Below, piece after piece: positions 12,060 to 27,778 of a stretch of 64,000 nucleotides of DNA (within the stretch, counting starts at the first letter, position 1; each line of letters begins with the position of its first letter). Location: positions 222,915 through 286,914 of the forward strand of contig JAREIK010000740.1 in NCBI GenBank assembly GCA_029783825.1, read 5' to 3'. The translations under genes were made by a program, and so were the position numbers. Source of the stretch: Sapria himalayana (taxonomy: Eukaryota > Streptophyta > Magnoliopsida > Malpighiales > Rafflesiaceae). The notes below the pieces were generated by a model that was not told where the DNA came from, did no database searches, and was given only the letters and a program-made list of their open reading frames with translations.

Positions 12060-13560
12060 AAATGAGATATCAACTCGAGAGGAGATATTCCAAATATCAT
12101 ATGTGGCAAGATAGTAATGATGGATCCAATGGATCTATAATGAATTCTATTCATTATTGATACACACTAGTTTCTTAATGAAAAAAAATATTATTCTTTG
12201 GGTTGATCAAAAGAAGACACAACCCACTGTGAGAAATAGGTTTAAAAAACATGTTCCATGAGATCTTGTGCCTATATATATCTCTCTCTATGGTAGGGGA
12301 GCCCTATAAAAATCTTCTACACAAGTTATCAATGGAAATGACTATAGCCTGAGGGATGAGGAAGAGTAAAAACTAGTATCCTCAACAACTCTATCCTCTT
12401 TGTGACAGACAATAATTTTTCAGCCCATAGTTGTATTATAGAAGAGATCTCATGGACTAGAAAAGAATTGTGAAGTGATCAATCTACTTGATGATTATGG
12501 AACTCCCATAAATATAAAAGGAAGTTTGATGTGTGAGAAATCAGAATTATTAATGATCAATTCGTGGTGCTCAAGTTTATCCCTCAAAAGAAGAAGTTTG
12601 ATTTGGAGGGATTACCATGTAGTCCTGATGGTTCAGAAAATAATTGGACACTATCTAATAAGGAATGACTAGAATATCATTCTCTTTTTGAAAAAAAAAG
12701 ATGAAGATTATCTACATACATAAGATGAGAAATTTATTGTTTAGTATATCATGGATGGAATAAAAATATTGTATTTAGTGGTATAATTAAATTGTTTTGA
12801 TACTTATTCCATAGCAATAATAAAGATGTGGTGAAATAGTGGATCATCATAAGTTAGACCTTTTCTTTCCTTGAAAATAATCATGCATATTCCCATTTAT
12901 CTTTAGGGAATAGTTAGTGGTTGAAATACATAGATAAAAAATATTGATGATCTTGTACCAGAAGCCCAGTGCATGCAACATCTCAGTTATGAATATCTAA
13001 TTTATCGTGTCAAAAATCTTTTGCAGGTCCATCTTGATAAAACACCTAGGAGATATACCCTTCCATGTATATCTTCTAATGTTGAGGAAGAAGAAATTTA
13101 TTCATTATTAACCTTACTTTATATACCAAAGTTGGGTCAATAAAATCATCGACTATAGACTTGATTTATGAAATCATTAGTTTAAATATGATATTGTTAA
13201 TGACATTACAACAAGAAATCAATTTATAATCTTTAATAGTAGATGAATGATAGATTTAAGAATTAAAACAATAAATGCATGATTGATATGTTCCAAGATT
13301 TTTCCATTAAGAATAAATGCTTATCATGCATTAGTAACATCTTGTCTAATATATTCCTTTTGTGTTTACAAAATTTCAAAGAAATCCCATCAGACCCTAA
13401 AGATTTTAATTCCCCTGTATTAAAAAGGGTAATTTCTATTTTTTCATAGAAAAATGATAAGACAATTTCATATACACTCAAGGGTCAAGATCATTCCAAA
13501 CTTGACTACGTACAGCTAGATAAGAGGGGGATTATATGTAGTCCCAAAAATATTTTGAAT
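12060..13560 (-). mobile_element. Old LINE reverse transcriptase remnant, copy 1
   Basis: On the minus strand, broken frames follow the order of plant L1-type RT. At 13263-13481 the sequence includes ELKSLGSDGISLKF (normally KS.GPDG.S..FFK). Near 13000-13110 fragments resemble IKIDLQK.FD. Near 12870 FKERKGLTYDDPL stands where 'RGLRQGDPLSP' is expected. Near 12520, LPFIFMGVP corresponds to the LPF.YLGVP motif. Stops and frameshifts are frequent. This is a different, much older LINE than the one at 56786-63599. Ends are approximate. Confidence 0.75.
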
Positions 13561-14320
13561 ATTATTTGTGAATTTTAATGGCACTCCTCCTAAAGAGCTA
13601 GTAGGGTCCCCATTTCCATCGATGATAGAGACAATATAATTATTTAGCAACCTTGAGTTAATCATGGCATGAAATGTAACACCCAAAAAAATGATTTGGG
13701 CAAATGAATAAGATAAATATTGAGTTAAACCAAACTTGGGGTTTTCTAAGTAATTAAGAAATGATTAAATGATAATTGATAAATATTAAATGATATATGA
13801 TTATATGGATAAATGTCAAGTGCAAATGAATATGTAAATATATAATTGAATATTATATGTTAAATAAAAAATTGACCAAATCCGAAAAATTAACTAATAG
13901 AAAAAGTACAAAATTTAAATTTGGTAAATGAGGACCAAAGGGTCATATATGAATACATTTATATGCCTAAGTATGATTATGAGAAACTTAAAATGAAAAT
14001 AAAATAAAATATGGGTTATATTATATTCATATATTCTCATAATATATGAATATATTATGAGAAACTTCTTATCATCTAGACATATATAAGGTAGAGAATA
14101 GATATGTCTAAAAAAGTAAATTAACTCATATTTAACAAACCAACCTATCACTTACCTCTATAATATTTGAATTAAAAAATTATCATCTTCAGATACTTCA
14201 TAATCATAATTTCATTAAAAAAATACTTATTTTCTTAATATTCAAATACATTTTTTAATTAATCATAAATTTTACTTTTTAATTTTTATAGCTAATTAAT
14301 CTCTAATCTAAATGTAAAAA
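13561..14320. other. AT-rich non-coding stretch (copy 1)
   Basis: It includes GTAACACCCAAAAAAAT near 13680 and long A/T-rich runs, and has a counterpart at 36200-36960. I see no domain, RNA gene or transposon end. It could be the 5' part of the old LINE or plain intergenic DNA. Confidence 0.5.
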
Positions 14321-16750
14321 TTTTTATAGTTATACATATAGTATGATACAATTTTTTATAGTTATATATTATTATACATATAGTATATATAATTATAAAT
14401 AATTATATATAATTAAACATATCGTTATATATAGATATATTCATACAAGTAGTTATATGTAGTTGAACATAAATATATACAAAGTTATAAACAAATATAT
14501 AGATTTACATATATGTATACATATATTTATACATAATTACAAATATAGTCATATATAATTATATAGAGTTTTATATAGTTATACAAATATTTATATATAG
14601 GTATACACTTATAATTTAGTAGCAGATATAATAAATGAAGAGTTTTAGAATACTACAAACCTTGCAAATTATTGATTTAAAACAAACCATGCTAAATTCT
14701 GCTTCACTAAAAATACTATCTCATGATTTTGAAAACCTTAATGTCATAAATATATAATACTATAATATATATGTACATTTATACTATAGTATATATGTAC
14801 ATATATATTGATATATATTTATATATATAAATATATTAGTATAGATGTATTCACTGATATATATGTATTTGTACATATATATAGGTATATATGTACAAGT
14901 ATTTATATGCACATATATACTAAGTAAATGTACATATACATTGTAATGTATATGTATATATATACATGTATACATACACTATAGTATATATGTACATGTA
15001 TATACATTTACACTGCAGTGTATATGTATAAATATGTAAATATATACAGGTAAATACTTATACATATATACAAGTATTACATATAATATATGAACATGTA
15101 CACTATAGTGTACATGTACATATATGCTCAATCAAGTTCCACGTGTAAAATCACTTGGCTACTCAATTGTTGTTTTTGTTTAGATATCAAGTGAATAAGC
15201 AAAACAAAACCTAGATGATAAGATATATCAAATAGAAATGCATAATAGTCTATTGAAGTTCATAATTCAACCATGAAAGAAACATAATAGCAATCTAAAT
15301 GATTACAAGTTTCAAATTTTATGAATATTTTTTCAGTATTCATTAGTTTAATAAAGAAAAAGAAGAAAGTATGTGATAGCTATCATCCAAATCATACATG
15401 ATGTTTGAGGTAGTTTGCATTGATCCATAGCTCAAATACCTCATTTTAAGTAGCAGCAAACTCATGAGATTTGTATGATTTCATTACTAACTCATGTAAC
15501 TATCCCAGAGTGTACCCAATGAACTGAGGGTGTAAATTGTTAAACAAATTGGAGCTTATATTACTCTCATTAATATAAAAATATTGTGAAATGATTACAA
15601 GTCACAAATTTTATGAATATTTTATAAGCATTCTTTAGTTTTATAAGGAAAAAGAAAATAACACATGATAACTATCATCCAAATCATACATGATTTCTGA
15701 GGTTGTTTTGCATTGATCCATAGCTCAAAGAAATTATAAGTAGTTATACATAAATGTATACAAAGTTATAAACAAATAATAGATTTACATATATGTATAC
15801 ATAGTTAAAAATATAGTTATATTTAATTATATATAGTTTTATTTAGTTTTACAAATATTTATATTTAGTTATACACATATAATAAAACATAATGTTGTAT
15901 ATTGTTATACATGTAATTATAAATATAGTTACATGTGGTTATACATATAGTTACATGTGGTTATACATATAGTTACACATACAGTTATACTTATATTTAT
16001 ACATGTAGGTATATATATTTATTCTTATAATTTTATATATTTAAACATATAGTTATGTATAGGTATAGATATAGTAAAACACATTTTTATATACTAATAT
16101 ATACAAATGTATATTAAATATAAGTTGTAAATTATATATTTAAATAAAATTATGTATACAGCTTTTATAGTTACACATATAATAAGAAATAATTATTTAT
16201 AGTTATATGTTATTATACATATAGTATATATAGCTATAAATATTTTTATATAGTTAAACATATACTTATATATAGATATATTTATACAAATAGTTATACA
16301 TAGATATATAAAGTTATAAATAAATATATAGATTTACATATATGTATACATAGTTACAAATATAGTTATATTTAATTATATAGAGTGTTATATAGTTATA
16401 CAAATATTTATATATAGTTATACAAATATTGGTATATAGTTATACACATATAGTTAAACATAATGTTGTATGTTATTATACATGTAATTATAAATATAGT
16501 TAAATGTGGTTATACATTTAGTTACACATATAGTTATACTTATATTAATACATGTAGGTGTGTATATATATATATTTTATGTAATTTTCTATATGTATAC
16601 ATATAGTTATCTATAGGTATATAGATGGTAGAATACATTTTTATATACTAATATATAAAAATATATATTAGATAAATGTTGTTAATTATATTTTTTAATA
16701 TAATTATGTATAATATTTTATAGTTATATATATAGTCAACGACAATTATT
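14320..16750. repeat. TATAGTTATACA-type AT minisatellite region (copy 1)
   Basis: Loose repeats of ATATAGTTATACATATAGTTATATATAG alternate with TATATGTACATATA palindromes (14740-15130). The region is interrupted by 14640-14750 and 15130-15725, which are more complex. The same order is found at 36960-39390. The palindromic runs can form hairpins. No gene is supported. Confidence 0.8.
15296..15725 (+). repeat. Internal direct duplication, ~290 bp apart (copy 1)
   Basis: Two direct copies of about 135 bp each start with GATTACAAGT and end with GCATTGATCCATAGCTC: about 15301-15431 and 15594-15725. Between them is unique sequence (CTCATTTTAAGTAGCAGCAAAC and so on). The same pair is present in copy 2 (about 37927-38057 and 38217-38350), so it is older than the block duplication. 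Confidence 0.8.
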
Positions 16751-16755
16751 TATCG

Positions 16756-16775
16756 TTATATGTTCTTATACCTTT
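16756..16775. repeat. Target-site duplication, left side of ARF retrocopy
   Basis: TTATATGTTCTTATACCTTT is identical over 20 bp to 40304-40323, which lies beyond the 5' end of the retrocopy in copy 2. Copy 2's own left version (39375-39394) differs at two positions. A 20 bp direct repeat around an intron-free cDNA-like insert is the expected trace of LINE-driven retroposition. Confidence 0.8.
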
Positions 16776-17436
<661 letters not shown>

Positions 17437-17929
17437 ATATTATTTAAACAATTTATAGTATTGAATGAAAATGTAACTCCATGGTATGTAGTATTGAATG
17501 AACCTTATCATTGCAAGTAGTACTCTGATCAAATTTTGGGGTAAAGTGTTATAGATGTGAGAATATTAGTATCTTGCAATAATATCACTTTTTGCTCATG
17601 CTCTCATGAATTTGTGGAACATGTTAATATTTATGTGCTCAGGTATATTTCTTCTCAAAATTAATGTTGATATTTACATATATATGCATAAATATATATG
17701 TGCATATACACTGCCTTACACAAACAAAGTTATACATCCATATACATTACTGTACATTATATATCAGCATACTCACTTTTGTACTTTTGTATATACTCAC
17801 ACATGTATCTACATTTTCAAAGTAGTGTGTATATACTTGTATGCATGCATATACTACTGTACATCCACACAAACACACACATATACCTATATACGTAATG
17901 TATTTTTAAAGTTACACATGAAACTATTT

Positions 17930-17935
<6 letters not shown>
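17437..17935. other. Non-coding stretch after the ARF copy (copy 1)
   Basis: This matches copy 2 from about 41172 to 41640. It contains CATATACACTG and CACACA-rich runs with open frames of low complexity. No gene is recognised. Confidence 0.5.
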
Positions 17936-17962
<27 letters not shown>

Positions 17963-18138
17963 ATGCTTGTGTGTGTATGTATGTGTGTATGTGTGTTTGT
18001 AAAAGTATTTAACATTTTTTGATTTTGAAAATTTAATTAAAATAGAATATAATATATTGTACAAATTTCTAAAATATTGTAAAGTCTTTATATTTAAAAC
18101 AAATATTTGTGTGTGTGTGTGTGTGTATGCATGTGTGT

Positions 18139-18176
<38 letters not shown>
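17936..18176. repeat. (TG)n microsatellite pair (copy 1)
   Basis: Two TG-rich runs (about 17946-17998 and 18106-18174) flank 100 bp of AT-rich DNA. Copy 2 has the same pair at 41647-41731 and 41840-41901, with CG dinucleotides mixed in. Open frames read Cys-Val or Thr-His repeats and are not genes. Confidence 0.92.
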
Positions 18177-18177
<1 letters not shown>

Positions 18178-18179
18178 GC

Positions 18180-19482
18180 ATATTAATACTTAAAATGGAA
18201 TTATGAATTAAATATATGAGCTTCTATTTTATTCAATTAGTTGTTTTTTTTAATATTTATATTAACATAACTATCATATACTCAAATAAATAAATGAAGT
18301 TGGCATATTTGTAAATTATTTTTGTTTTTAAAATTATGTTAAAAATGAAAATATAGTTCATAAATAGATAATACTATTTTTGTTTTTCTATATAATTTTT
18401 TTATTAAAATATTAATGTCTATGATAGATTTGTACCAATTATTTATATTTATTAATAACTTTTTAGGAACTTTAATATTCAAACAAATATAATGTAATGC
18501 ATATAATACATGCCTTTAATGTTTTATAAAAAAATAATTATCTCTTTAATTATGTTCAAATAAAATAGATTACTATATAAATATATGAGTAAATTTTTCT
18601 ACAAGTAATTATTTTTTTTATTTTATTCAAAATATATAAATGACCATATAAATATATGAATCTTTTTTAAATAATTATTTTTAAATTTTTTTTTTTCAAA
18701 TTGAATACATGATAATGTTTTTTTTGTAATACAAAAAAAAATTTAAATTTTTTTTGAATACATGATAATTTTTTATCTTTGTAAATTGAAACTGCATCGT
18801 ATATATATTTTAGAAATTTTTATAATATTAATTATACAGACATAGTATTATTTGTTTTGAAATTTACAACATGAATTTTAAAAAATGAGCATTTTATAAG
18901 AAATCAATATTAGTTAAATGATATTAAGAAAAAAAAATACAAACCCTAAATATATTAAATCATAATGATTTATACAAACATATAAAAATACAATAAAAAT
19001 ACATTTAAGGTTGATAAAATTAAATTTAAGTTCCTAAAATATATGGGAAAATGATAAAGATGTATACAATATCCAAAAAAAACAAGTATGAATGAGATGA
19101 ATGATATAAATGGATATTAAGTTTTTAAAGCATGTAGTTATACATGTAGTTGTAGTTATATATAGTTTTTCATGTGATTATATATATTTAGACATATGGC
19201 TATGTATAGGTATTGATGTAGATAAATACTGTAATATATAGTAATATGTTCATATATGTATTATTAAATACATATATATATATATATAGTTATATATAAA
19301 TGTATAAATCTTTATACATTTAAGTTCCTCATATCAATAACTGTATTTAAACATAACTATACATCAATATGCATGTTTGATATAATTTGAATTTCCTAAA
19401 TAAGTGTATTTTATTATATCTATAACTATAAAATAGTATACTTAAACATAACTATATATAAATATAATAACATATAATTAAC

Positions 19483-19539
<57 letters not shown>

Positions 19540-20380
19540 TATATGTATGTATGTATTTATGTCAGATGAGCTGGATATCTTATATATTGTAATCTAGTAC
19601 GAATCATATTAATAGTCAAAGCTAGGGTATTTATAAGGAAGCCTATGTGGCATTTAATTAAATATAGTAATTAAAGTATAGTCAAATATAAACCTGTATT
19701 TAAATGTCTTGTAAATTAGTATCAGTATACATAAAGACTATTACATTTTATTTGAACTAATTGAAAACTGGTCAATAAATGTTTACAGATATTAATTTGA
19801 CATTAACAGATATTAATGTGACTATACTTTAAATTTACAAATATTAAATAGACTCTTACATTTTTATAAGAGTGTTTTTCCCTATACATAGAGCCATGTA
19901 TAAAATATAGTTTATTGATATTAATTTAATTATACTTATTAGGTAGGCACGACATTATGGAATAATAGATTTTTTTATAATGCAAATTTATTAAACGTGT
20001 ATTTCATAATAATTACTTACAAATTTCAAATATACATTATTAAAAGCCTATCATAAGTCAGAATAACTTTATTTGGGTAAAATATGTATATAAAGTTATC
20101 TGTATAATACTAATTATATTTGAAATACACGACATGTATATTGAATGTATCATATATAGAATTATGATAGATATATATAGATATAAATATAGATATATAT
20201 ATAAATATGTATGTATGTATGTATGTATGTATGAAAGTATGTATGTATGTATATTAAATTTATGTTATAATATTTATATATAGTTATGTTTATGTATACT
20301 ATTTTTATAGTTATAGTTATAGTAAAATACACTTATATAAGAAATTTGAATTATATCACACTTGAATATTGATGTTTATG
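18180..20380. other. AT-rich non-coding stretch with microsatellites (copy 1)
   Basis: Very A/T-rich throughout, with (AT)n at 19491-19536, (GTAT)n at 20203-20251 and short TATAGTTATA runs. The counterpart is 41900-43970. I see no coding or RNA gene. Confidence 0.65.
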
Positions 20381-20760
20381 TATACTATTTATATATAGTC
20401 ATGTATATTGATGTAGATATCAAGTTGACATACCTGATGTGCACCATCAACATCCACGCAATGAGAACACATTATATTACAAATGAATGAAGTATGTATA
20501 TGAATACGTTTATATAAGAAATCCAAGCATACCGTGGTGATAAAAGAAGAAGAATTTTGGAAAAAAAAAATAACAGAATCAAAATGCACACACTTGCATT
20601 AGATAATAGATGAAGAATTAGGGTAGAAACTGTACCTCAAATCAACAATAAATTCTCACTTACTCTTCGATTAGGGTTTGATGAATCGGTGTCGAGAGAT
20701 AGGGACGGAGTGTAGAGGACTTAGGTGCTCTCTCTCGAGTATCAACAACAAATGTTTAGC
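20381..20760 (-). other. Possible captured host-gene 5' region (copy 1)
   Basis: This is the least AT-biased part of the right half. On the minus strand, 20760 down to 20664 reads like a plant 5' UTR: CTCTCGACACCGATTCATC, then AAACCCTAA (a telo-box, reverse of 20671-20679), then AAGA followed directly by GTAAGT (reverse of 20658-20663), a good splice donor. Farther down, CATCAG followed by GTATGT near 20430 could be a second exon end. The match in copy 2 (43990-44345) keeps the AAACCCTAA motif but has GTAAAC at the donor. No protein family is recognised, so this is only a suggestion that the CACTA-flanked segment carries a gene fragment. Confidence 0.35.
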
Positions 20761-21926
20761 CAAAAAAAATTACTAAAATTACCAAAATTATTAAAATTAC
20801 CAAAATGTTTTCCATTTTAAAAACATTAAATAAACAATAAAAATATAAAATACAAAAATACTCATTTTGCTTATTTATTATCAAAATATTTTCAACAAAA
20901 TTCATGTGCGTGTAACAAGGTACACATGAAAAACAAATACCTTATAATTTTTAATTATAAAATTAACTAAACACTAAATATATAAATAATTTCAAAAAAT
21001 AAATATTTAGCCTTATAACAAAAAAAAATAAATAGCTACAAAATTTACAAACTTCATTTAATAAAACATACATGAAAAAATAATATGTCTTATAGTCACT
21101 CGCCTAAGAGTTATTAAATACTCTTATGTTAAAAAATATATAAATATATATATTTTATTGTTATATAATTTTAAGAATTTTATTAATTTTTATGAAGATA
21201 ATATGAAATAATTTTAAAGGCATAAAATTTCTTATTATTTGATATCATTTATAAATTTTAAAATTTTAAAAATTACTTAAAGTGAGAAGATAATTTAAAA
21301 AAATTATATATATTATTTTAATAAAGACTGAATATTAAAAGCTAATAGTAAAAATATTACTCAATTATTTAAAATTTAATAAATTTTAGTTGGGGAAAAC
21401 ATCTATGTATTAATTTTTAAATATCAATTTATTTTCTTTTAAAATTACTAAAAAAATTAAATTTTTATTATAATTCAAGATTTTTATATTTTATAGTAAT
21501 TATTTTTTTAAAAGTTTCTTATAATCATAAAATTTTTTATACGTATAATAATAATATTATTTACTAGTTTATTCGTCAATTCAAATATTTTTGAAAATAT
21601 TTACTATTTAATCATACAAAATATTATTTATCATGTATATTAGCAGAAATTATAATGTATGCTTATTTATTTTATAAAATATCTAAAAAAATTATTATAA
21701 TTATAGAATTAATTATTTGTTCTTACTTTAATATAAATTTTAAGTTTTGAATTAAAAATTTTAAAAAAATTTTTTGTATTTTTTTAAAAAAATTAATACA
21801 TCATAAAAATAGTTATTTTAGTCTTTATTAATATAATTTTTTTGTATTTTTATATTTTTAAATTATTTATTTATAATATCCTTTTTTATAATTTTACGAG
21901 GAATATATGTCTTTCAGGGATCACTC
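20761..21926. other. AT-rich non-coding stretch (copy 1 right end)
   Basis: It contains direct repeats of TTACTAAAATTACCAAAATTATTAAAATTACC (20770-20810), then long A/T-rich sequence. Its counterpart is 44350-45950. The site AGTAAAAA near 21346 is the empty version of the hAT insertion site in copy 2. Confidence 0.65.
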
Positions 21927-24855
21927 ATATAAATAGATAAATAGTGTTTCTATATATATATATATATGAACATATAGATAAATAGATAGATAAAAAGATA
22001 AATAAATAGATAGATAGACAATTAGATAGATATATAGATAGACATATAGAAAGATATACTGATAGATAGATTGACATATAGATAGATAGATAGATAGATA
22101 GATAGACAATTAGATAGATATATAGATAGACATATAGAAAGATATACAGATAGATAGATATAGAGATAGACATCTATATAGATAGATAGATAGATAGATA
22201 GAAAGCCTGATAGGCTAAAAGAAAGGAATAATAAATTGATAGATTGATAGATTGATATAAAAATAGATAAACTAATGGACACATAAATAGATAGATATAC
22301 ATTTGGACAGATAAACTTTTAGATATATAGACATATAGAAAAATATTATTTGACAAATAGATAGATAAATAGATATGCATTTTGATAAATAGAGAGATAG
22401 ACATAGATTTATAGATAGTTAGTTAGATAGGTAGTTAGATAGTTAGACTAATAGACATATATATATATATATATAATAGATATATAGATATTAGAATGAT
22501 AAATTGATAGATAGATAGAGAAATAGATATACAAATAGCTATACATACAAAGAGACAGATATATAGATAGATAGATATCTAGATATGTAGAAAGAAAGAT
22601 ACAGAGATAGATAGATGGATAGATATATAGATATATAGATAAATATATAGATAAATATATAGATAAATAAATAGATATATAGATATATAGATAAATAGAT
22701 AGATAGAAAGATAAATAGACACATAGATAGATAGATAGATAGATAGAATGATAGATAGATAGACAGATAAATAGATAGATAGATAGATAAACAAAAAGAT
22801 AGATAGATAGATAGATAAATAGAGAGATAGATAGATAGACTTATAGGCTAAATGACTAATGACTAATAGATATAAATATAGTTAGATAGTTAGACAGATA
22901 AAGTTTTAGAGATGAATTAACAGATTGAAGATAGATAAATAGATAGGTAGATAGATAGATAGGTAGGTAGATAATAGATAGACATTTAGATATAAACATT
23001 TATATAGATAGACAAATAGATAATTAGAAAAATTGACAAATAGACATATAACAGATTGGTAGTTAGTTTGATAGATAGATACACAAATAAAGAGAAACAA
23101 ATAGAATGATAAACAGATTGAAAATAGAGAGATAGACAATAGATAGATATATATATATATAATATATATATTATATATATATATATTATATATATATATA
23201 CTTATAGATAGAGGATAGATAGTTAGTTAGATAGACATATAGACAAATAGATTGATAGGGAGATAGATTGATAATTAGATAAATAGACAAATAGATAGAT
23301 AGAAGATAGAAAGTTAAACAAATTGACAAATAAACAAATAGAAAATATATTGATTGTCTGATTATAGATTGAAAGATAAATCTCGAACTAGATAAACATA
23401 TAGAATGATAAATAGTTTGATAGAATATATTAGATAGATAGATAGATGGATGGATAGCTTGACATAGAAATAGATAGATATACAGATAGATAAATATTGT
23501 AGTTGAATAGATAGAGAGGTTGTCAAAATGATAGACAGACTAAAACATATATAGACAAATTGAGAGATGGACAATTTGACTTACATATAGATATACAAAT
23601 AGACATATAGATAGATAGAATACTAGACAAGATTGAGGATAGATAAATATCATGACAAATAGATAGATAGACAATAGATAGATAGAAGATAGATACAAAT
23701 AGAAAGATGAGAGATAAAAAAGATATACAAATAGATAGATATACACAGAGATATTATATATATATATATATATATATCTATAGATATATAGCATAAATAT
23801 ATATAGATATATAAAAACTATTGAGAGACAAATTGACTGATTGATTGATGACAAATAGATAGATAGATATACACATATAGAGAAAGAAGATATATAGAGA
23901 TAGAAAGATAGACTAATAGTCCAAAATAGATAGATAGAAATAAAAGATATAGAAAGATAAATAAAAATGCATATAAGAGAGATAGATAATAAATTGACAA
24001 ATTAATTGTCGATAGATAGAGAGATAAAATAGATAACACATAAATAGATAAATAAATAGATAAATAGATAGATATATAGATAAATAGATAAGAAAATAGT
24101 GAGAGTGATAGATAGACATATAGATAGATAGACATATAGATAGATAGACATATAGATAGTCAAATACACAGATAGATAGATAGATAGAAGGAATGGAAGA
24201 TAGATAGATAGATATAAAAATAGATAGATCTATAAAAAGACAAAAAGATAGATATACATATAGATAGATATATAGATATATAGATATATAGATATATAGA
24301 TATATAGATATATTGACAGATAGATAGATAGATAGACACATAAATAGATATATAGATAAATAAATATATAAATAGATAGATAGATAAAAAGATAGAGAAA
24401 TATAAAGATAGACAAATTGATAGATAGACAGATAGGCAAAAAGATAAAAGGAATGATATTTTAGATAGAATGATTGATAGATAGATAGAATCATAGATAT
24501 ATAGACATAAAGATAGATAGACACATTGTTAGAATGATAGATAGACATAAATAGATATAGATATAAACAAATAAATAGATAAAAAAATAGATAAATAGAT
24601 AAATATATAGATAAACTAATAGATAGATAAATAGACAAATAAATAGAGAGATAGATAGATAATTAGATAGGTAGATTTTTAGATAGAGAGATACAAAGAT
24701 AGATATATATAAAATATATAGACATACAAATAGATAGATAGACAAATAGATAGATAGACAAATAGATAGAAAGATAGATAGACAAATAGATAAATAAACT
24801 AGATAAATTGATAGATTGATTGATAGGCAGATAGATAGATAAATAGAAAGATAGA

Positions 24856-24938
24856 AAGACATATATACATATATACATATATACATATATACATATATAC
24901 ATATATACATATATACATATATACATATATACATATAG
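24856..24938. repeat. (ACATATAT)n island in array 2
   Basis: About ten tandem, nearly perfect copies of the octamer ACATATAT interrupt the GATA repeats. It is a locally homogenised variant, probably recently amplified by slippage. Confidence 0.92.
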
Positions 24939-25743
24939 AGATATACGAACATAAATAGATATATAGATAGACATATAAATAGATAGATAGATATATAAAT
25001 AGACAGACAGATAGACAGATATAGCGATAGATATATAGAAAGACATCTAGATTGATAGAAACACATATAGATAGATATCCAGATTCGTAGATAGGCAGAT
25101 ATAAAATAAACACATAAACTCATAGACACATAGACACATAAATAGATAGACAACTAGATAGATACACGCCTATATAGATATACAAATAGATAGATACACA
25201 CCTATATAGATAGACAAATAAACTGATAGACAAATAGGTAGATGGATATTTAAATAGTTAGATATATAGATAGATAGACATATAGATAGATATATAGATA
25301 GATAGACATAAACATATAAATAGATGGACAAAAAGAAAGATATTCCAATAGACTAATAGACTAAGAGAAAGTTTGATAGTTTGATAAATAGAGAGACAGA
25401 TAGATAGATAGATAGTTAGTTATTAGACATTTATACAATTTTATAGATAGACAGATATACATATATATAGATAGAAAGATACATAGATAGATAGATAGAT
25501 TGATTGAGAATAAATAGATAGATTGACAAATATATTAATATATAGATAGATATATATATATTTAGTTAGATAGACATATAGATAGAGAGAGACATAATAT
25601 ATATATATCTATATATAGATAAATAGATAGATAGATAGATAGATATATTGTTAATAGATACACAATATAGAAAGATTGAGAGAAGAGAGATATATTGAAA
25701 GATAAAGAAATAGACAGATAGAGATATACAATAATGTGTAGAT

Positions 25744-25759
25744 ATAAATAAATAAATAA

Positions 25760-25803
<44 letters not shown>
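25744..25803. repeat. (AAAT)n/(AT)n microsatellite in array 2
   Basis: A short AAAT run is followed by about 40 bp of alternating AT before GATT/GATA units resume. Confidence 0.85.
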
Positions 25804-25806
<3 letters not shown>

Positions 25807-27778
25807 TAGATTGACTAATAGATTGATGAATAGTTAGATAGATAGATAGATAGATAAACATATAGAGATATAAAAAGATAGATTAATAGACAAATAGTTA
25901 GATACATAGAAATAAAGATATATAAATAGAAAAATAGACAAATCATTAGGTATACAGAAAAGTCAATGATAGCTAATTAGAGAGTTTGATAGATTAAAAG
26001 GCATATAGAGAGATAGATAAATAGACACATGGAGAGATAGATAGAAATATAGAAATATAGATAGACTAATAGAGAAATAGCAAGATTGATAGATAGACCA
26101 ATAAACACATAGACATATAGATAGATTGATAGATATTTAATATTGATAGATAAATAGATTGACAAATTGGGAGATAATTATATATATATATATATATTGC
26201 ATAGACAAATAGATAGTTAGATATATAGATATATAGATAGATCAATAGATAAATAGCCAGTTTTATAGACTAACATATAGACACATAGATAAATAGATTG
26301 ATAAATAGATTGATAAATACATAGATAGATTGATAAATACATAGATAGATAGAAAGATAGATATGTAGATAGATAAAAATATAAAGAGATTGTTAGGTAT
26401 CCAAAATGACAATAGATAGATAGCTAAATATATGTAAATAGACAAGTAGATATAGACAGATCAAATGATAGACAACTAGATAGATAGATAGACATGTAGA
26501 TAGATAGACACATAGATAGATATACACATAGACAAATAGACAGAAATATAGAAAGAAAGATATTTAAACAGATAGATAAATAGATAGATAGATACATAGA
26601 TAAATAGACAGAAAGGTAGATATATTGAAATGCATATAGGTAGATGGGGAGATAGAGTGATAGACAAATATATAGATAGATAGATAGATATATATATATA
26701 TATATAGACAAAAACTACAAATAGATTGATAAATAGAAATAAAGATAGACATATAGATAGTTGGATTGATTGACTAATATTTATAGATAGTCAAAATAGA
26801 TAGAAAGATATTACAAATAACTAGATAGACCGATAGGTAGAGTAGGAAGATAGGTAGTTATTCTATAGATATACAAGATTTGATGCATAGAAAGATAGAT
26901 AGATAAATATATAGGCAAATATATCGATAAGTTGAGGATAGATATCTAGATACGATAGAAATACAAGTGACTAGATTGTATAACTAGGACAATTAGATTC
27001 ATATACTGATAGACTACTCAGAAAAAAAATTAGTTAGATTAATCACATAGAATTTATAGAATTATATAATAATATACTAATAAACATATTGACAAATAAT
27101 AGATTAGACATAGAGGATAGATAATAGCAGGATAGATGATATAGACATATAGATATATAGAGAGATAGATAGATAGTTCTATAGTTCCTTAGATATAGTT
27201 AGATGATAAACAGATAGAATATAAATAGTTAGATAGTTACATATTAGAATTGAGAGACATATTGCATTTAAATAAATAAACAAATAAATAGTTGGACATA
27301 TAGATATATAGCAAAAATATACAGATAAATAGATAGATAAACTAATTGAAATATAGATAGATAGAAAAATAGAAAAACTAATAGTCTAATAGATATCTAA
27401 ATAGATAGTTTGATAGATAGAAAAATAGATAGATAGGTAGGTAGATATACATATATAAAATAGACTGATAGATATATAGATAGATAGAGAGATAGATAGA
27501 TAGATAGATAATTGATAGTTAGACTCATAGACACATAGACAAATAGATAGATAGATAGATGAATAGATATACAAGTAGAAAGAGAGACAAATAGACATAC
27601 AGATAGATAGATGAATAAATAGATAGATAGATAATATATAGATAGATAAATTGATAAATTAATAGATAGATAGACAGACATATAGATAGAGATACTAATA
27701 GATAGATAGATAGATAGATAAATATATATAATGATAGAAAGATAGATTGAATGACAAATAGATAAAATGATAGATAGA

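Noticed and set aside
17606..18181. Frames rich in Cys-Val, His-Thr and Tyr-Ile near the GT runs
   Set aside because: Translations of TG/CA and AT microsatellites.
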